A DNA stretch of 27,101 bases from contig JAKSQR010000005.1 of the NCBI GenBank assembly GCA_024404065.1, forward strand, positions 1 through 27,101, written 5' to 3'. The stretch is from Clostridia bacterium (GTDB lineage: Bacteria > Bacillota > Clostridia > Oscillospirales > Acutalibacteraceae). The notes beneath the pieces are model-generated. The model saw only the letters and a program-made list of their open reading frames with translations. It was not told the origin of the DNA and ran no database searches. A program made the position numbers and the translations under genes. The first letter of the stretch is position 1. Each line of letters opens with the position of its first letter. Positions 5,449-12,831 of this stretch are shown here, piece by piece.

Positions 5449-5470
5449 AATCTTTATATAATATCTATGT

Positions 5471-6838
5471 TTATTTACCAACGCAGAAGCGGGAGAAAAC
5501 TTCGTCTACAACTGCACTGCTTGCCTTTTCGCCTGTAAGCTCTAAAAGTGCGTCAATAGCGCAGTCCGCACATACATTAACTGCATCAAGGGTTACTCCC
5601 ATAGTAAGTGCATCAATGCACTCATTAAGGTGCTCTGTGGCTCTCTGGCAGCAATTCCTCTGCCTTTCACCTGTAAGGCAGGCAGCACTCGGGTCAAATT
5701 CGTTTGTTGATAACAAATCTGCTACTGCTTTTTCAAGGTCATCTCTGCCGTCACCATTTTTTGCGCTTAAAGCTACAACCTTATCAAAGTGCTTTTCAAT
5801 CTCTGCTTTATCAATCTGCATGGGCAGGTCAGTTTTATTAAGTATGGCAATTTTCTTTTTGTCACTGCACTTTGAGATAATCTGCATATCATCCTGAGTA
5901 AGGGGATTACTGCTGTCAAATACAGAGAGCACAAGCTCCGCCCTTTCAAGGCGCTTTGTGGCTAAATCCACACCTATGTTTTCAACTGTGTTGTCAGTTT
6001 CGTGTATGCCTGCAGTATCCGCAACCTTAAGTATGATGTCGCCTAAGATTATCTTCTCCTCAACTACATCTCGGGTAGTGCCTGCAATATCGGTTACAAT
6101 GCTTCTCTCAAAGCCTGTAAGCATATTCATTATAGTAGATTTACCTACATTAGGTTTGCCTACAATAACTGCATCTACGCCGTCTGTAATAGCTCTGCCG
6201 CAGTCGTATCTTCTGATTATACCTTCAAGGCCTGATTTAGCCTCTTTGAAGGTCTGAAGCATTTCGTCTGTGGTGATTTCGTCAATTTCGTCATCAGGAT
6301 AGTCAACCCACGCTGCAAGTGTGGCACAAACGCCTGTGATTTTATCACAGTATGACTTAATCTCTTTGCTCAGGTTACCCTCAAGGGTGTTAAGGGCAGC
6401 ATCTGCAGCCTGCTTACCTGATGCGCTGATAAGTGCCATAACACTCTCGCTGCTTGCAAGGTCCATTTTGCCATTAAGAAATGCTCTTTTAGTAAATTCA
6501 CCTGGCTCAGCAGGTTTAGCACCTGCCTCAAGTGCGGCACGAAGAATCTGCTTTGTAACAAAAAGACCGCCATGGCAGTTTATTTCAACTGTGTTTTCAC
6601 CTGTGTAGCTGTGGGGGGCACGGAATACAAGGCAAACCGCCTCATCAATAGTTTCTCCGTTTGAAACCACATTGCCAAAATAGGCTCTGTAACCCTTACT
6701 GTCGCAGAGCTTTTCATTTCTTACTGAAACAAAAATTTTATCTGCAATGGTGAGAGCGTCATCACCTGATATTCTTATTATACCAATGCCGCCTGGAGCA
6801 TTTGGTGTGGCTACGGCGGCAATAGTTGAATTATTCAT
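5471..6838 (-). CDS. mnmE: tRNA modification GTPase MnmE
   Basis: With MnmG it forms 5-carboxymethylaminomethyl (cmnm5) uridine at the wobble position of certain tRNAs, using methylene-THF, glycine and FAD. The product has 455 residues, normal for the family. Residues 1-120 are the folate-binding dimerisation domain (A-T-P-N-A-P-G-G-I-G-I-I-R near the start). The rest is helical with an inserted Ras-like G domain: G1 GKPNVGKS 227-234, G2 GTTRD 253-257, G3 DTAG 274-277, G4 NKTD 334-337. The C-terminal C-V-G-K (452-455) keeps the catalytic Cys of the usual CxGK. It starts 9 nt after minD with GGAGA upstream. mnmE normally sits near oriC with mnmG and rnpA; here it closes the cell-shape operon. 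Confidence 0.96.
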   Translation of the reverse strand: MNNSTIAAVATPNAPGGIGIIRISGDDALTIADKIFVSVRNEKLCDSKGYRAYFGNVVSNGETIDEAVCLVFRAPHSYTGENTVEINCHGGLFVTKQILRAALEAGAKPAEPGEFTKRAFLNGKMDLASSESVMALISASGKQAADAALNTLEGNLSKEIKSYCDKITGVCATLAAWVDYPDDEIDEITTDEMLQTFKEAKSGLEGIIRRYDCGRAITDGVDAVIVGKPNVGKSTIMNMLTGFERSIVTDIAGTTRDVVEEKIILGDIILKVADTAGIHETDNTVENIGVDLATKRLERAELVLSVFDSSNPLTQDDMQIISKCSDKKKIAILNKTDLPMQIDKAEIEKHFDKVVALSAKNGDGRDDLEKAVADLLSTNEFDPSAACLTGERQRNCCQRATEHLNECIDALTMGVTLDAVNVCADCAIDALLELTGEKASSAVVDEVFSRFCVGK

Positions 6839-6847
6839 ACTTTTCTC

Positions 6848-7570
6848 CTATTCGCATACAAGGGGCACACGCTCACCTGTAATGCGCTTAGCTAATCTGT
6901 AAAATGCCTGCTCTGAGGCAGAAAATTCACCGGGAGCAACTCCTGTTACACTTGCAAAGGCAAGTATACGGTCAAGGGGAATAACTCCAAGAAGCTGAAC
7001 GCCTGTTTCGTCAATGCACTCATCAATATTGAGAAGCTTCTTTTTAACAACAGGCTTTGCCTCAAACATATTTATAACAAGTCTTATATCGTTTATACCC
7101 AGTTTGTTAAGCTCTTCACAGGCTCTCTGACAACTTCTTACACAAACGTTATCAGGTGTAGTTACTGCAATGCCATACTCAGCTGAGGCAGCGGCTATAT
7201 TGAAGCCTGTGCCTATGCCTGCAGGAGCGTCAAGGAAGATATAGTCATAGCCGATTTTAATGCTGTCTATAAACTCCTTAAGAGCCTCGCCTGTATATGC
7301 CTCATCATAGGAGCGGGGAGCGGCAATAAAATCCACATCGCCCTTTATTACGGCATCCTCTTTCTGACATCTGCCTGTAATTACATCGCCCCAGTCAAAT
7401 ACAACCTTGTCATCGTAGCCTAGCAGGATGTCAAGTGAACGCAGACCGATGTCGCAATCTATGGCAAGCACCTTTTTATTCAGTTCTGAGAGCATTCTTG
7501 AAAGGCCTGCTGTAAGTGTAGATTTACCTACACCGCCTTTGCCTGATGCAACTATATATATCTTTGCCAT
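6848..7570 (-). CDS. minD: MinD-family septum-site ATPase
   Basis: MinD ATPases dimerise on the membrane with ATP and recruit the division inhibitor MinC. The product has 240 residues. It has the deviant Walker A KGGVGKS (11-17), the switch I region D-C-D-I-G-L-R-S-L-D-I-L-L-G (38-51), and Walker B L-D-A-P-A-G-I-G (113-120). The I-G-L-R-S-L-D pattern points to MinD rather than ParA. Two oddities: no minC or minE is in the window, and the C-terminus runs past F-Y-R-L-A-K-R-I to G-E-R-V-P-L-V-C-E instead of ending in a short amphipathic membrane helix. It lies 15 nt after mrdA in the cell-shape operon. It could be a repurposed MinD-like protein. Confidence 0.8.
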   Translation of the reverse strand: MAKIYIVASGKGGVGKSTLTAGLSRMLSELNKKVLAIDCDIGLRSLDILLGYDDKVVFDWGDVITGRCQKEDAVIKGDVDFIAAPRSYDEAYTGEALKEFIDSIKIGYDYIFLDAPAGIGTGFNIAAASAEYGIAVTTPDNVCVRSCQRACEELNKLGINDIRLVINMFEAKPVVKKKLLNIDECIDETGVQLLGVIPLDRILAFASVTGVAPGEFSASEQAFYRLAKRITGERVPLVCE

Positions 7571-7585
7571 ACAAATCTTCCTTTG

Positions 7586-9631
7586 TTATGGAATAAGTTC
7601 ACCTTCGGTAGTAGTATCGGGTGAGGTATCACTAAGACCGCAGTAGTATTCAACACAAGCGGCAATTACGGGGGCAATATATTTACCTGATATCATACCT
7701 TCACCAACTGCTGCAATAGCAATTTCAGGGTCGTCATAGGGGGCAAATGCTATAAGGAAACCGTTGTTGATTTTGGTGGAGTAACCATTGATTTTTCTGT
7801 ACTCCTGGCTTGTACCTGTTTTACATGCAACCTGTACAGGCAGATCATAGAAATAATCACGGCAGTAACCAGTTGTACCAACCTCCAGCATACCTCTCTT
7901 AACTATATCAAGAGTTTCTGCTGAAATACCTGTTTCGCATACAACCTCTGCATTGTTATCTATAAGTGTTTCGCTGTAATCTGATGTTTTTACACTCTTT
8001 ATGAAATGAGCTCTGTACCTTGTGCCGCCATTTGCAATGGTGTTTACATAGTTTGCAAGCTGAATAATTGTCCAGGCGTTACCTGCCTGACCGATTGCTG
8101 CCTGAACTGTATAACCGGGAAGCCATTCCTGATTAAGAGTAGCTCTGTACTCTGGGCTGTCAAGCACACCTGCGGCTTCGTTAACCTCAACACCTGTTTT
8201 TGCGCCGAGACCAAGAAGGTTTCTGTACTCATTCATTTTGTCAATGCCTATACGCCTGCCTATTTCCATAAAGAAGGTGTTGCAGGATTCATCAATAGCA
8301 TTAACAACATTTACATATACATTCTCGTGAGCCTGCTCACATTTGAACTTCTGGTCGTAGTAAGTGTAAGAGCCGTTACAGTAAACTGTGCTTTCCTCGG
8401 TTATTTCTCCGCTTTCAAGGGCGGCAATAGCAACTGAAGGCTTTGCAGTAGAGCCTGTAGCGTAAGGTGAAACAAGGGCTCTGTTCCAAAGGGGAGCAGC
8501 AGGGTTTTTATTAAGCTCCTCTGCATCCTCAATATAGGTGGAAATATTATATGTGGGGTAAGATGCACAGGCGAGTACGGATGAATCCTTACAGCTGAGT
8601 ACTACTACTGCACCTGCATTAGGTACCATATTACCTATTTTGCCTGCATAATCCTGAAGTGCCTGCTCAAGAGCATCCTGAGCAACCTTCTGCATACCTG
8701 CATCAATGGTAAGTATTACAGTGTTGCCCTGCTGTGGAGCTTTTGTAATCTCTGTGGTACGTTCACCCTTATCATTTGTATAAATGGTTTTAAGGCCATC
8801 TGTACCCTTGAGGTATTCCTCCATAACATATTCAATACCGTTTTTACCTACAAGGTCACTCATCTTGTAGCCTTTTTCTTTAAGCTCTGCATATTCCTCC
8901 GCATCAATAGCACCTGTACGGCCAAGGATGTGAGGGGCGATTGAGCCATCAGCAAAGGTTCTTTCGGGTATAATTCTTGTATCTACGCCTTTATAAAGGG
9001 AGTTTCTCTCCATAATGCCTGAGCAGATATCCTCAGGTACATCCTTTGCAAAGGTGTAGGGAATGCTTATGCTGAATTCCTGCCTCTTCATTTCATAGCG
9101 GACGGAAGCAATTTTACGTGCGTCACGCTGGCTGTATTTTTGCAGGTCAAATTCATCAATAAGGGCATCAAGGCAGTTTTGCGCCGTAGCATATTCATTA
9201 AGTGAGAGCATCTTTTTGCTCTTCATTGTTCTTATTGCTGCTGCGCTGTCTTCCTTGAATGCAATGTTGCCCTGTAAATCATATACAAGGGGAAGGTCAT
9301 CAATCCATTCAAGCTTGTTTCTTTCAAAAAGCCTGATAAGGCTGAAAATAATTGTGTTTCTTTCTTCGCTGTCCCTTGGGAAATCTGTTGCATCAAAAAC
9401 AATGGCATAGCTCTGCTTATTATAAACAAGCCTTCTGCCGTTGCAGTCAAGTATTTCACCTCTTGATGCGCTTATGGTTGAGGTCCTTGACGAAACAGAG
9501 GATACAGCTGCTTCGTACTCTTTAGTTTCAAAAATCTGAAGCTTTACTATATCTCCAAGAAGCACTGCAAAAAATGCTAAAAGTGTGCAGACCGCTGCAA
9601 TACGTCTGCCTCTTGATACTCTTTCACGCAT
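7586..9631 (-). CDS. mrdA: Penicillin-binding protein 2 (elongasome transpeptidase)
   Basis: A class B PBP that cross-links peptidoglycan during lateral wall synthesis with RodA and MreBCD. The product has 681 residues. One N-terminal membrane anchor (about 11-32) is followed by the pedestal/dimerisation domain (S-R-G-E-I-L-D near 56-62, R-x-I-P-E-R-T-F-A-D near 219-228) and the transpeptidase domain. The catalytic motifs are S394-T-A-K397, S449-C-N451 and K604-T-G606. The identity as PBP2 rather than a division PBP3 rests on the mreBCD context. A strong AGGAGGTG precedes the ATG. The tail from about 668 is Thr/Asp/Glu-rich. RodA, its usual glycosyltransferase partner, is not in the window. 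Confidence 0.93.
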   Translation of the reverse strand: MRERVSRGRRIAAVCTLLAFFAVLLGDIVKLQIFETKEYEAAVSSVSSRTSTISASRGEILDCNGRRLVYNKQSYAIVFDATDFPRDSEERNTIIFSLIRLFERNKLEWIDDLPLVYDLQGNIAFKEDSAAAIRTMKSKKMLSLNEYATAQNCLDALIDEFDLQKYSQRDARKIASVRYEMKRQEFSISIPYTFAKDVPEDICSGIMERNSLYKGVDTRIIPERTFADGSIAPHILGRTGAIDAEEYAELKEKGYKMSDLVGKNGIEYVMEEYLKGTDGLKTIYTNDKGERTTEITKAPQQGNTVILTIDAGMQKVAQDALEQALQDYAGKIGNMVPNAGAVVVLSCKDSSVLACASYPTYNISTYIEDAEELNKNPAAPLWNRALVSPYATGSTAKPSVAIAALESGEITEESTVYCNGSYTYYDQKFKCEQAHENVYVNVVNAIDESCNTFFMEIGRRIGIDKMNEYRNLLGLGAKTGVEVNEAAGVLDSPEYRATLNQEWLPGYTVQAAIGQAGNAWTIIQLANYVNTIANGGTRYRAHFIKSVKTSDYSETLIDNNAEVVCETGISAETLDIVKRGMLEVGTTGYCRDYFYDLPVQVACKTGTSQEYRKINGYSTKINNGFLIAFAPYDDPEIAIAAVGEGMISGKYIAPVIAACVEYYCGLSDTSPDTTTEGELIP

Positions 9632-9649
9632 TAGTCTGCACCTCCTTTT

Positions 9650-10183
9650 TTATAATTGAGCGAATGCGTCAACCTTATATTTTTGTTCAACAGCCCTGAC
9701 AATAAGGAAAATCAGGGGAGTAAGTAAAAGTGTGTAAATTGTGCTTGGCAGATAAAACTTGAAAAGAATAAGAATAGTTTTATCAAGACCGCCGAATATA
9801 AAGTGGTAACCCCAGTAGCCAAGTGTGTAAAGCAGGGTGGCAATGGCGCTCAGCATAAAGTGAGTTACTATATTGTTTCGCATTATGGTGTTAATCAGGC
9901 TGCCACAAACAAAGCCCACCACAAGCAGATAAATGGCATTGAAGTTGTTGCCTGAGGCGAATATATCCCACAGGGCGCCTGCAAATAAGCCGTAAAGCAT
10001 ACCTGCTATATCCCTTTCATACATGGCAATGGCAGTAACAAGGGGTATAAGAAGCAGAGCCCTTGCTCCGAAAATTTTTGGGAATGTGCCAAGACCGTTT
10101 TGCAAAACGGAGAATAAAAGCACAACCACTGCGAGCCAGACTCTGCACCGTGATATTATGTTTTTAAGGGATTTGAAATTCAT
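9650..10183 (-). CDS. mreD: Rod shape-determining protein MreD
   Basis: MreD is an integral membrane component of the elongasome that interacts with MreC. The product has 177 residues, about the usual 160-180. It is almost wholly hydrophobic with five or six predicted spans (about 14-32, 40-53, 58-75, 81-98, 105-127, 133-162), and carries the short Y-G-L-F-A-G-A-L-W-D-I-F stretch (64-75) that resembles the conserved G-x-x-x-G-L-x-x-D of the family. Sequence is poorly conserved in MreD, so the call leans on topology, length and position. Only 3 nt separate it from mreC upstream and 18 nt from mrdA. Confidence 0.9.
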   Translation of the reverse strand: MNFKSLKNIISRCRVWLAVVVLLFSVLQNGLGTFPKIFGARALLLIPLVTAIAMYERDIAGMLYGLFAGALWDIFASGNNFNAIYLLVVGFVCGSLINTIMRNNIVTHFMLSAIATLLYTLGYWGYHFIFGGLDKTILILFKFYLPSTIYTLLLTPLIFLIVRAVEQKYKVDAFAQL

Positions 10184-10186
10184 ATA

Positions 10187-11029
10187 TTACTTAGCCTGAC
10201 CGTCAAATTCTGTAATGATGATAACATCTGTAAGCTGAGAGTAATCTACACCAGGCTCAATTACAGCACTTGCTGAAATATCAACAGTTGCATCTACAAT
10301 TTCAATAATAGAGCCTAAGATAAGGTCACGGGGGAAAATACCGCCAACACCTGCAGTGCATACAATACCACCATCTGATACGGCAGTTTCGTTTGCAAGG
10401 TTTGTCATGTGGCAGTAACCCTGCTCTGCAAGCTCAACAGTTGTGGTAACGTAGCTTACCTCACGGGTACGGATTTCGTAAACACTTACCCTTACATCGG
10501 GGTTAAGCAGGGTGTTTACAACGCACTGAGTGGGGGTAACGCTTGCTACAACGCCTACAAGGTAGTTGCCATAAATAACAGGGTCGTTTACGGCAATGCC
10601 ACCTGCGGAGCCTTTATTGAGGGTGATTGAGCCGAATCTGTCCGCTGCGTCACGACCGATTACGGCAGCCTCAGCAAATTTATAATCGGAGTGCTCCTCT
10701 TTAAGGTCAAGGAACTCCTTGTAAAATTCATTTTTGTGTATAACCTGCTCATGGTCCACAAGCTGCTCTTTAAGGGAATCTATCTCCTTTTTAAGAGCCT
10801 CATTCTCTCTTTTGTAATATGAGGAGGACCTGAAAGAAATGGGCAGGCCTTTAATATCGGATGTAACTGCACTTGCAAGGCGGGATGCAGGGCCAAAAAC
10901 AAGGCTTGTTACCTTGGTAACAGGAGATGAGCCAGTCCTTGAGGCAACAGAAATAACACTCCCTGCAAGCAGTGCCGCAAGGATAATTACAAATATTCTG
11001 AAACCTGTGCCTTTAAAGAAACGAATCAT
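10187..11029 (-). CDS. mreC: Rod shape-determining protein MreC
   Basis: MreC is a bitopic elongasome protein whose extracellular part binds and activates PBP2. The product has 280 residues. The N-terminus (1-9) is cytoplasmic, followed by a membrane helix (about 10-28), a coiled coil (about 70-100, heptad-like K-R-E-N-E-A-L-K-K-E-I-D-S-L-K-E-Q-L), and the two beta-barrel domains with A-A-V-I-G-R-D and the N-D-P-V-I-Y segment near 148-153. The ATG follows a good GGAGA. It sits 16 nt downstream of mreB. Confidence 0.94.
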   Translation of the reverse strand: MIRFFKGTGFRIFVIILAALLAGSVISVASRTGSSPVTKVTSLVFGPASRLASAVTSDIKGLPISFRSSSYYKRENEALKKEIDSLKEQLVDHEQVIHKNEFYKEFLDLKEEHSDYKFAEAAVIGRDAADRFGSITLNKGSAGGIAVNDPVIYGNYLVGVVASVTPTQCVVNTLLNPDVRVSVYEIRTREVSYVTTTVELAEQGYCHMTNLANETAVSDGGIVCTAGVGGIFPRDLILGSIIEIVDATVDISASAVIEPGVDYSQLTDVIIITEFDGQAK

Positions 11030-11045
11030 CTTAATCTCCTGAAAT

Positions 11046-12041
11046 TTACTGATTTGAACCCTGACCGTTAAGGCACATACCTGTGCCCATAACTACGCAT
11101 TCAAGTGGATTCTGTGCTACGTGAACGGGAATTTTTGTTTCCTCTTCTATAAGCTTATCAAGACCTCTGAGCATTGCGCTGCCGCCTGTAAGAGTAATGC
11201 CTCTGTCAATAATATCGGAAGCAAGCTCAGGTGGGGTAGCCTCAAGAGTTGTCTTAACGGCGTCTACAATCTGAGTAACTGCATCTGCCATAGCCTCTCT
11301 TATCTCTTTTGAGGTAACATCTATATTTTTGGGAAGACCATCTACAAGGTTTCTGCCCTTGATATTCATAGAGCCTTCACCATCATAGGTATAAGCAGAG
11401 CCTATTTTGATTTTGATATCCTCTGCTGTTCTTTCGCCTATGAGCATATTATATTTCTTTTTGATGTAGGTGATAATTGCATCGTCAAAATCATCACCAG
11501 CCACCTTGCAGGAATAGGCTGTAACTACACTGCCAAGGGAAATAACTGCAACCTCACAGGTGCCGCCACCAATATCCACAACCATACTGCCGGTTGCTTC
11601 GCTGATGGGTAAGCCTGCACCGATAGCTGCAGCCATAGGCTCCTCAATAAGGCTTATAAGGCTTGCACCTGCGCTTCTTGCTGCATCGTGTACAGCTTTT
11701 CTCTCAACCTCAGTAACACCTGAGGGCACGCAGATAAGCATTCTTACCTTTGAGAAGGGCTTCTTTTTAATTGTGCGTCTGATAAATGATTCAAGCATTT
11801 CGGCAGTAATATCAAAGTCAGCTATAACGCCATCTTTAATGGGATTTACTGCAACGATAGAGCCGGGTGTTCTGCCTATCATCTCCTTAGCCTCTGTGCC
11901 AACGGCAACTACCTTGGGAGGGTTGCTCTTATGGTCTACAGCAACTACGGAGGGCTCTCTGATTGTAATGCCTGCGCCCTTAACAAAAACAAGGGTGTTG
12001 GCAGTGCCTAAATCTATACCTATATCCTGTGTGAATAACAT
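11046..12041 (-). CDS. mreB: Actin-like cell-shape protein MreB
   Basis: MreB forms membrane-associated filaments that orient lateral wall synthesis. The product has 331 residues, typical length. ATPase motifs: phosphate-1 D-L-G-T-A-N-T (10-16), E-E-P-M-A-A-A-I-G (133-141), phosphate-2 D-I-G-G-G-T (156-161), and an adenosine motif around I-T-L-T-G-G-S-A-M-L (about 285-294). The N-terminal M-L-F-T-Q-D-I-G-I-D resembles MreB and Mbl. The Shine-Dalgarno AAGGAG overlaps the stop codon of the upstream lipoprotein gene, 11 nt before the ATG, so the two are tightly linked. It implies a rod or ovoid cell rather than a strict coccus, unless the proteins are repurposed. Confidence 0.96.
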   Translation of the reverse strand: MLFTQDIGIDLGTANTLVFVKGAGITIREPSVVAVDHKSNPPKVVAVGTEAKEMIGRTPGSIVAVNPIKDGVIADFDITAEMLESFIRRTIKKKPFSKVRMLICVPSGVTEVERKAVHDAARSAGASLISLIEEPMAAAIGAGLPISEATGSMVVDIGGGTCEVAVISLGSVVTAYSCKVAGDDFDDAIITYIKKKYNMLIGERTAEDIKIKIGSAYTYDGEGSMNIKGRNLVDGLPKNIDVTSKEIREAMADAVTQIVDAVKTTLEATPPELASDIIDRGITLTGGSAMLRGLDKLIEEETKIPVHVAQNPLECVVMGTGMCLNGQGSNQ

Positions 12042-12052
12042 TTTGGTTCTCC

Positions 12053-12793
12053 TTACTGGGCGTTTGTTTCAGCTGCAACAGTAGTAGCGGGGGCGTTTTC
12101 TTCAGCCTTCTTAAACTCAACAGACTGAATGATGGAAAGGATTTCTTTGTTATCAGCTTCTATATCACGTGCGCCTGAGATGTAGAATCTGTAAATACCG
12201 TTTACGCCCTGATAAATTGCATAGCCGTAGTAAACGGGGTTACCGCTTACGCCCTTGGGAATGTATACTGCGTAGTATGTGCAGTCTTTATCGTTAATCT
12301 TAATGGATTTCTTTGTAACAACGGAGCCTTCGTTTCTGTCAGCACCTGCCTCTACAAGTGTAAGGCAGTTCTTTTCAACCTCTACAAGCTTCTTATCTTT
12401 AATCTGCTCAATTGTGATAAGGTCTTCGCTGTTTTCCTTTTTAATCTGGATACCCTGGAAGCTGTCGTTATTGGTCCAGCCCTTGGGGATAGTGATGTAA
12501 TAATCCTGAAGCTCAATGTTATCACCGATAACAAGCGCATTTTTGATTTCGTGAATCTGAGTAACGATTTCGCCGTTTTCGTCCTTAACGTTGTTACCTT
12601 TTTCGTCTGTAACAGCCTCAATTACATTGCCGGCTTCGTCACGGGCAGGCTCACCATTCTTGTCAGTAACAAGTGCAAACTCATCACCGGCAAGGTTTGA
12701 ATATATCTCGGCATCCTTTACCTTGCCCTTGCAGGAGGTAAAGCAGCAGAGTACAAAAATTACAGCGAATGTAAGAGCAATATATCTTTTCAT
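12053..12793 (-). CDS. Putative lipoprotein heading the mreBCD operon
   Basis: The product has 246 residues of unknown function. A signal peptide (1-20) ends in the lipobox F-T-S-C with C21 as the lipid anchor. Residues 42-60 and 61-79 are a tandem 19-residue repeat, each beginning VTD and containing a K/R-D-E pattern. A globular part follows (about 85-228, with I-T-I-P-K-G-W near 100), and a short Ala/Thr/Glu tail. AAGGAGA lies 6-7 nt before the ATG. The gene is 11 nt from mreB and its coding end overlaps the mreB SD, so it is made with the elongasome proteins. An accessory role at the cell wall is an inference from position only. Confidence 0.75.
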   Translation of the reverse strand: MKRYIALTFAVIFVLCCFTSCKGKVKDAEIYSNLAGDEFALVTDKNGEPARDEAGNVIEAVTDEKGNNVKDENGEIVTQIHEIKNALVIGDNIELQDYYITIPKGWTNNDSFQGIQIKKENSEDLITIEQIKDKKLVEVEKNCLTLVEAGADRNEGSVVTKKSIKINDKDCTYYAVYIPKGVSGNPVYYGYAIYQGVNGIYRFYISGARDIEADNKEILSIIQSVEFKKAEENAPATTVAAETNAQ

Positions 12794-12831
12794 AATATAT
12801 CTCCTTAATGAAAAATAGGGGTTAAAAGCAA

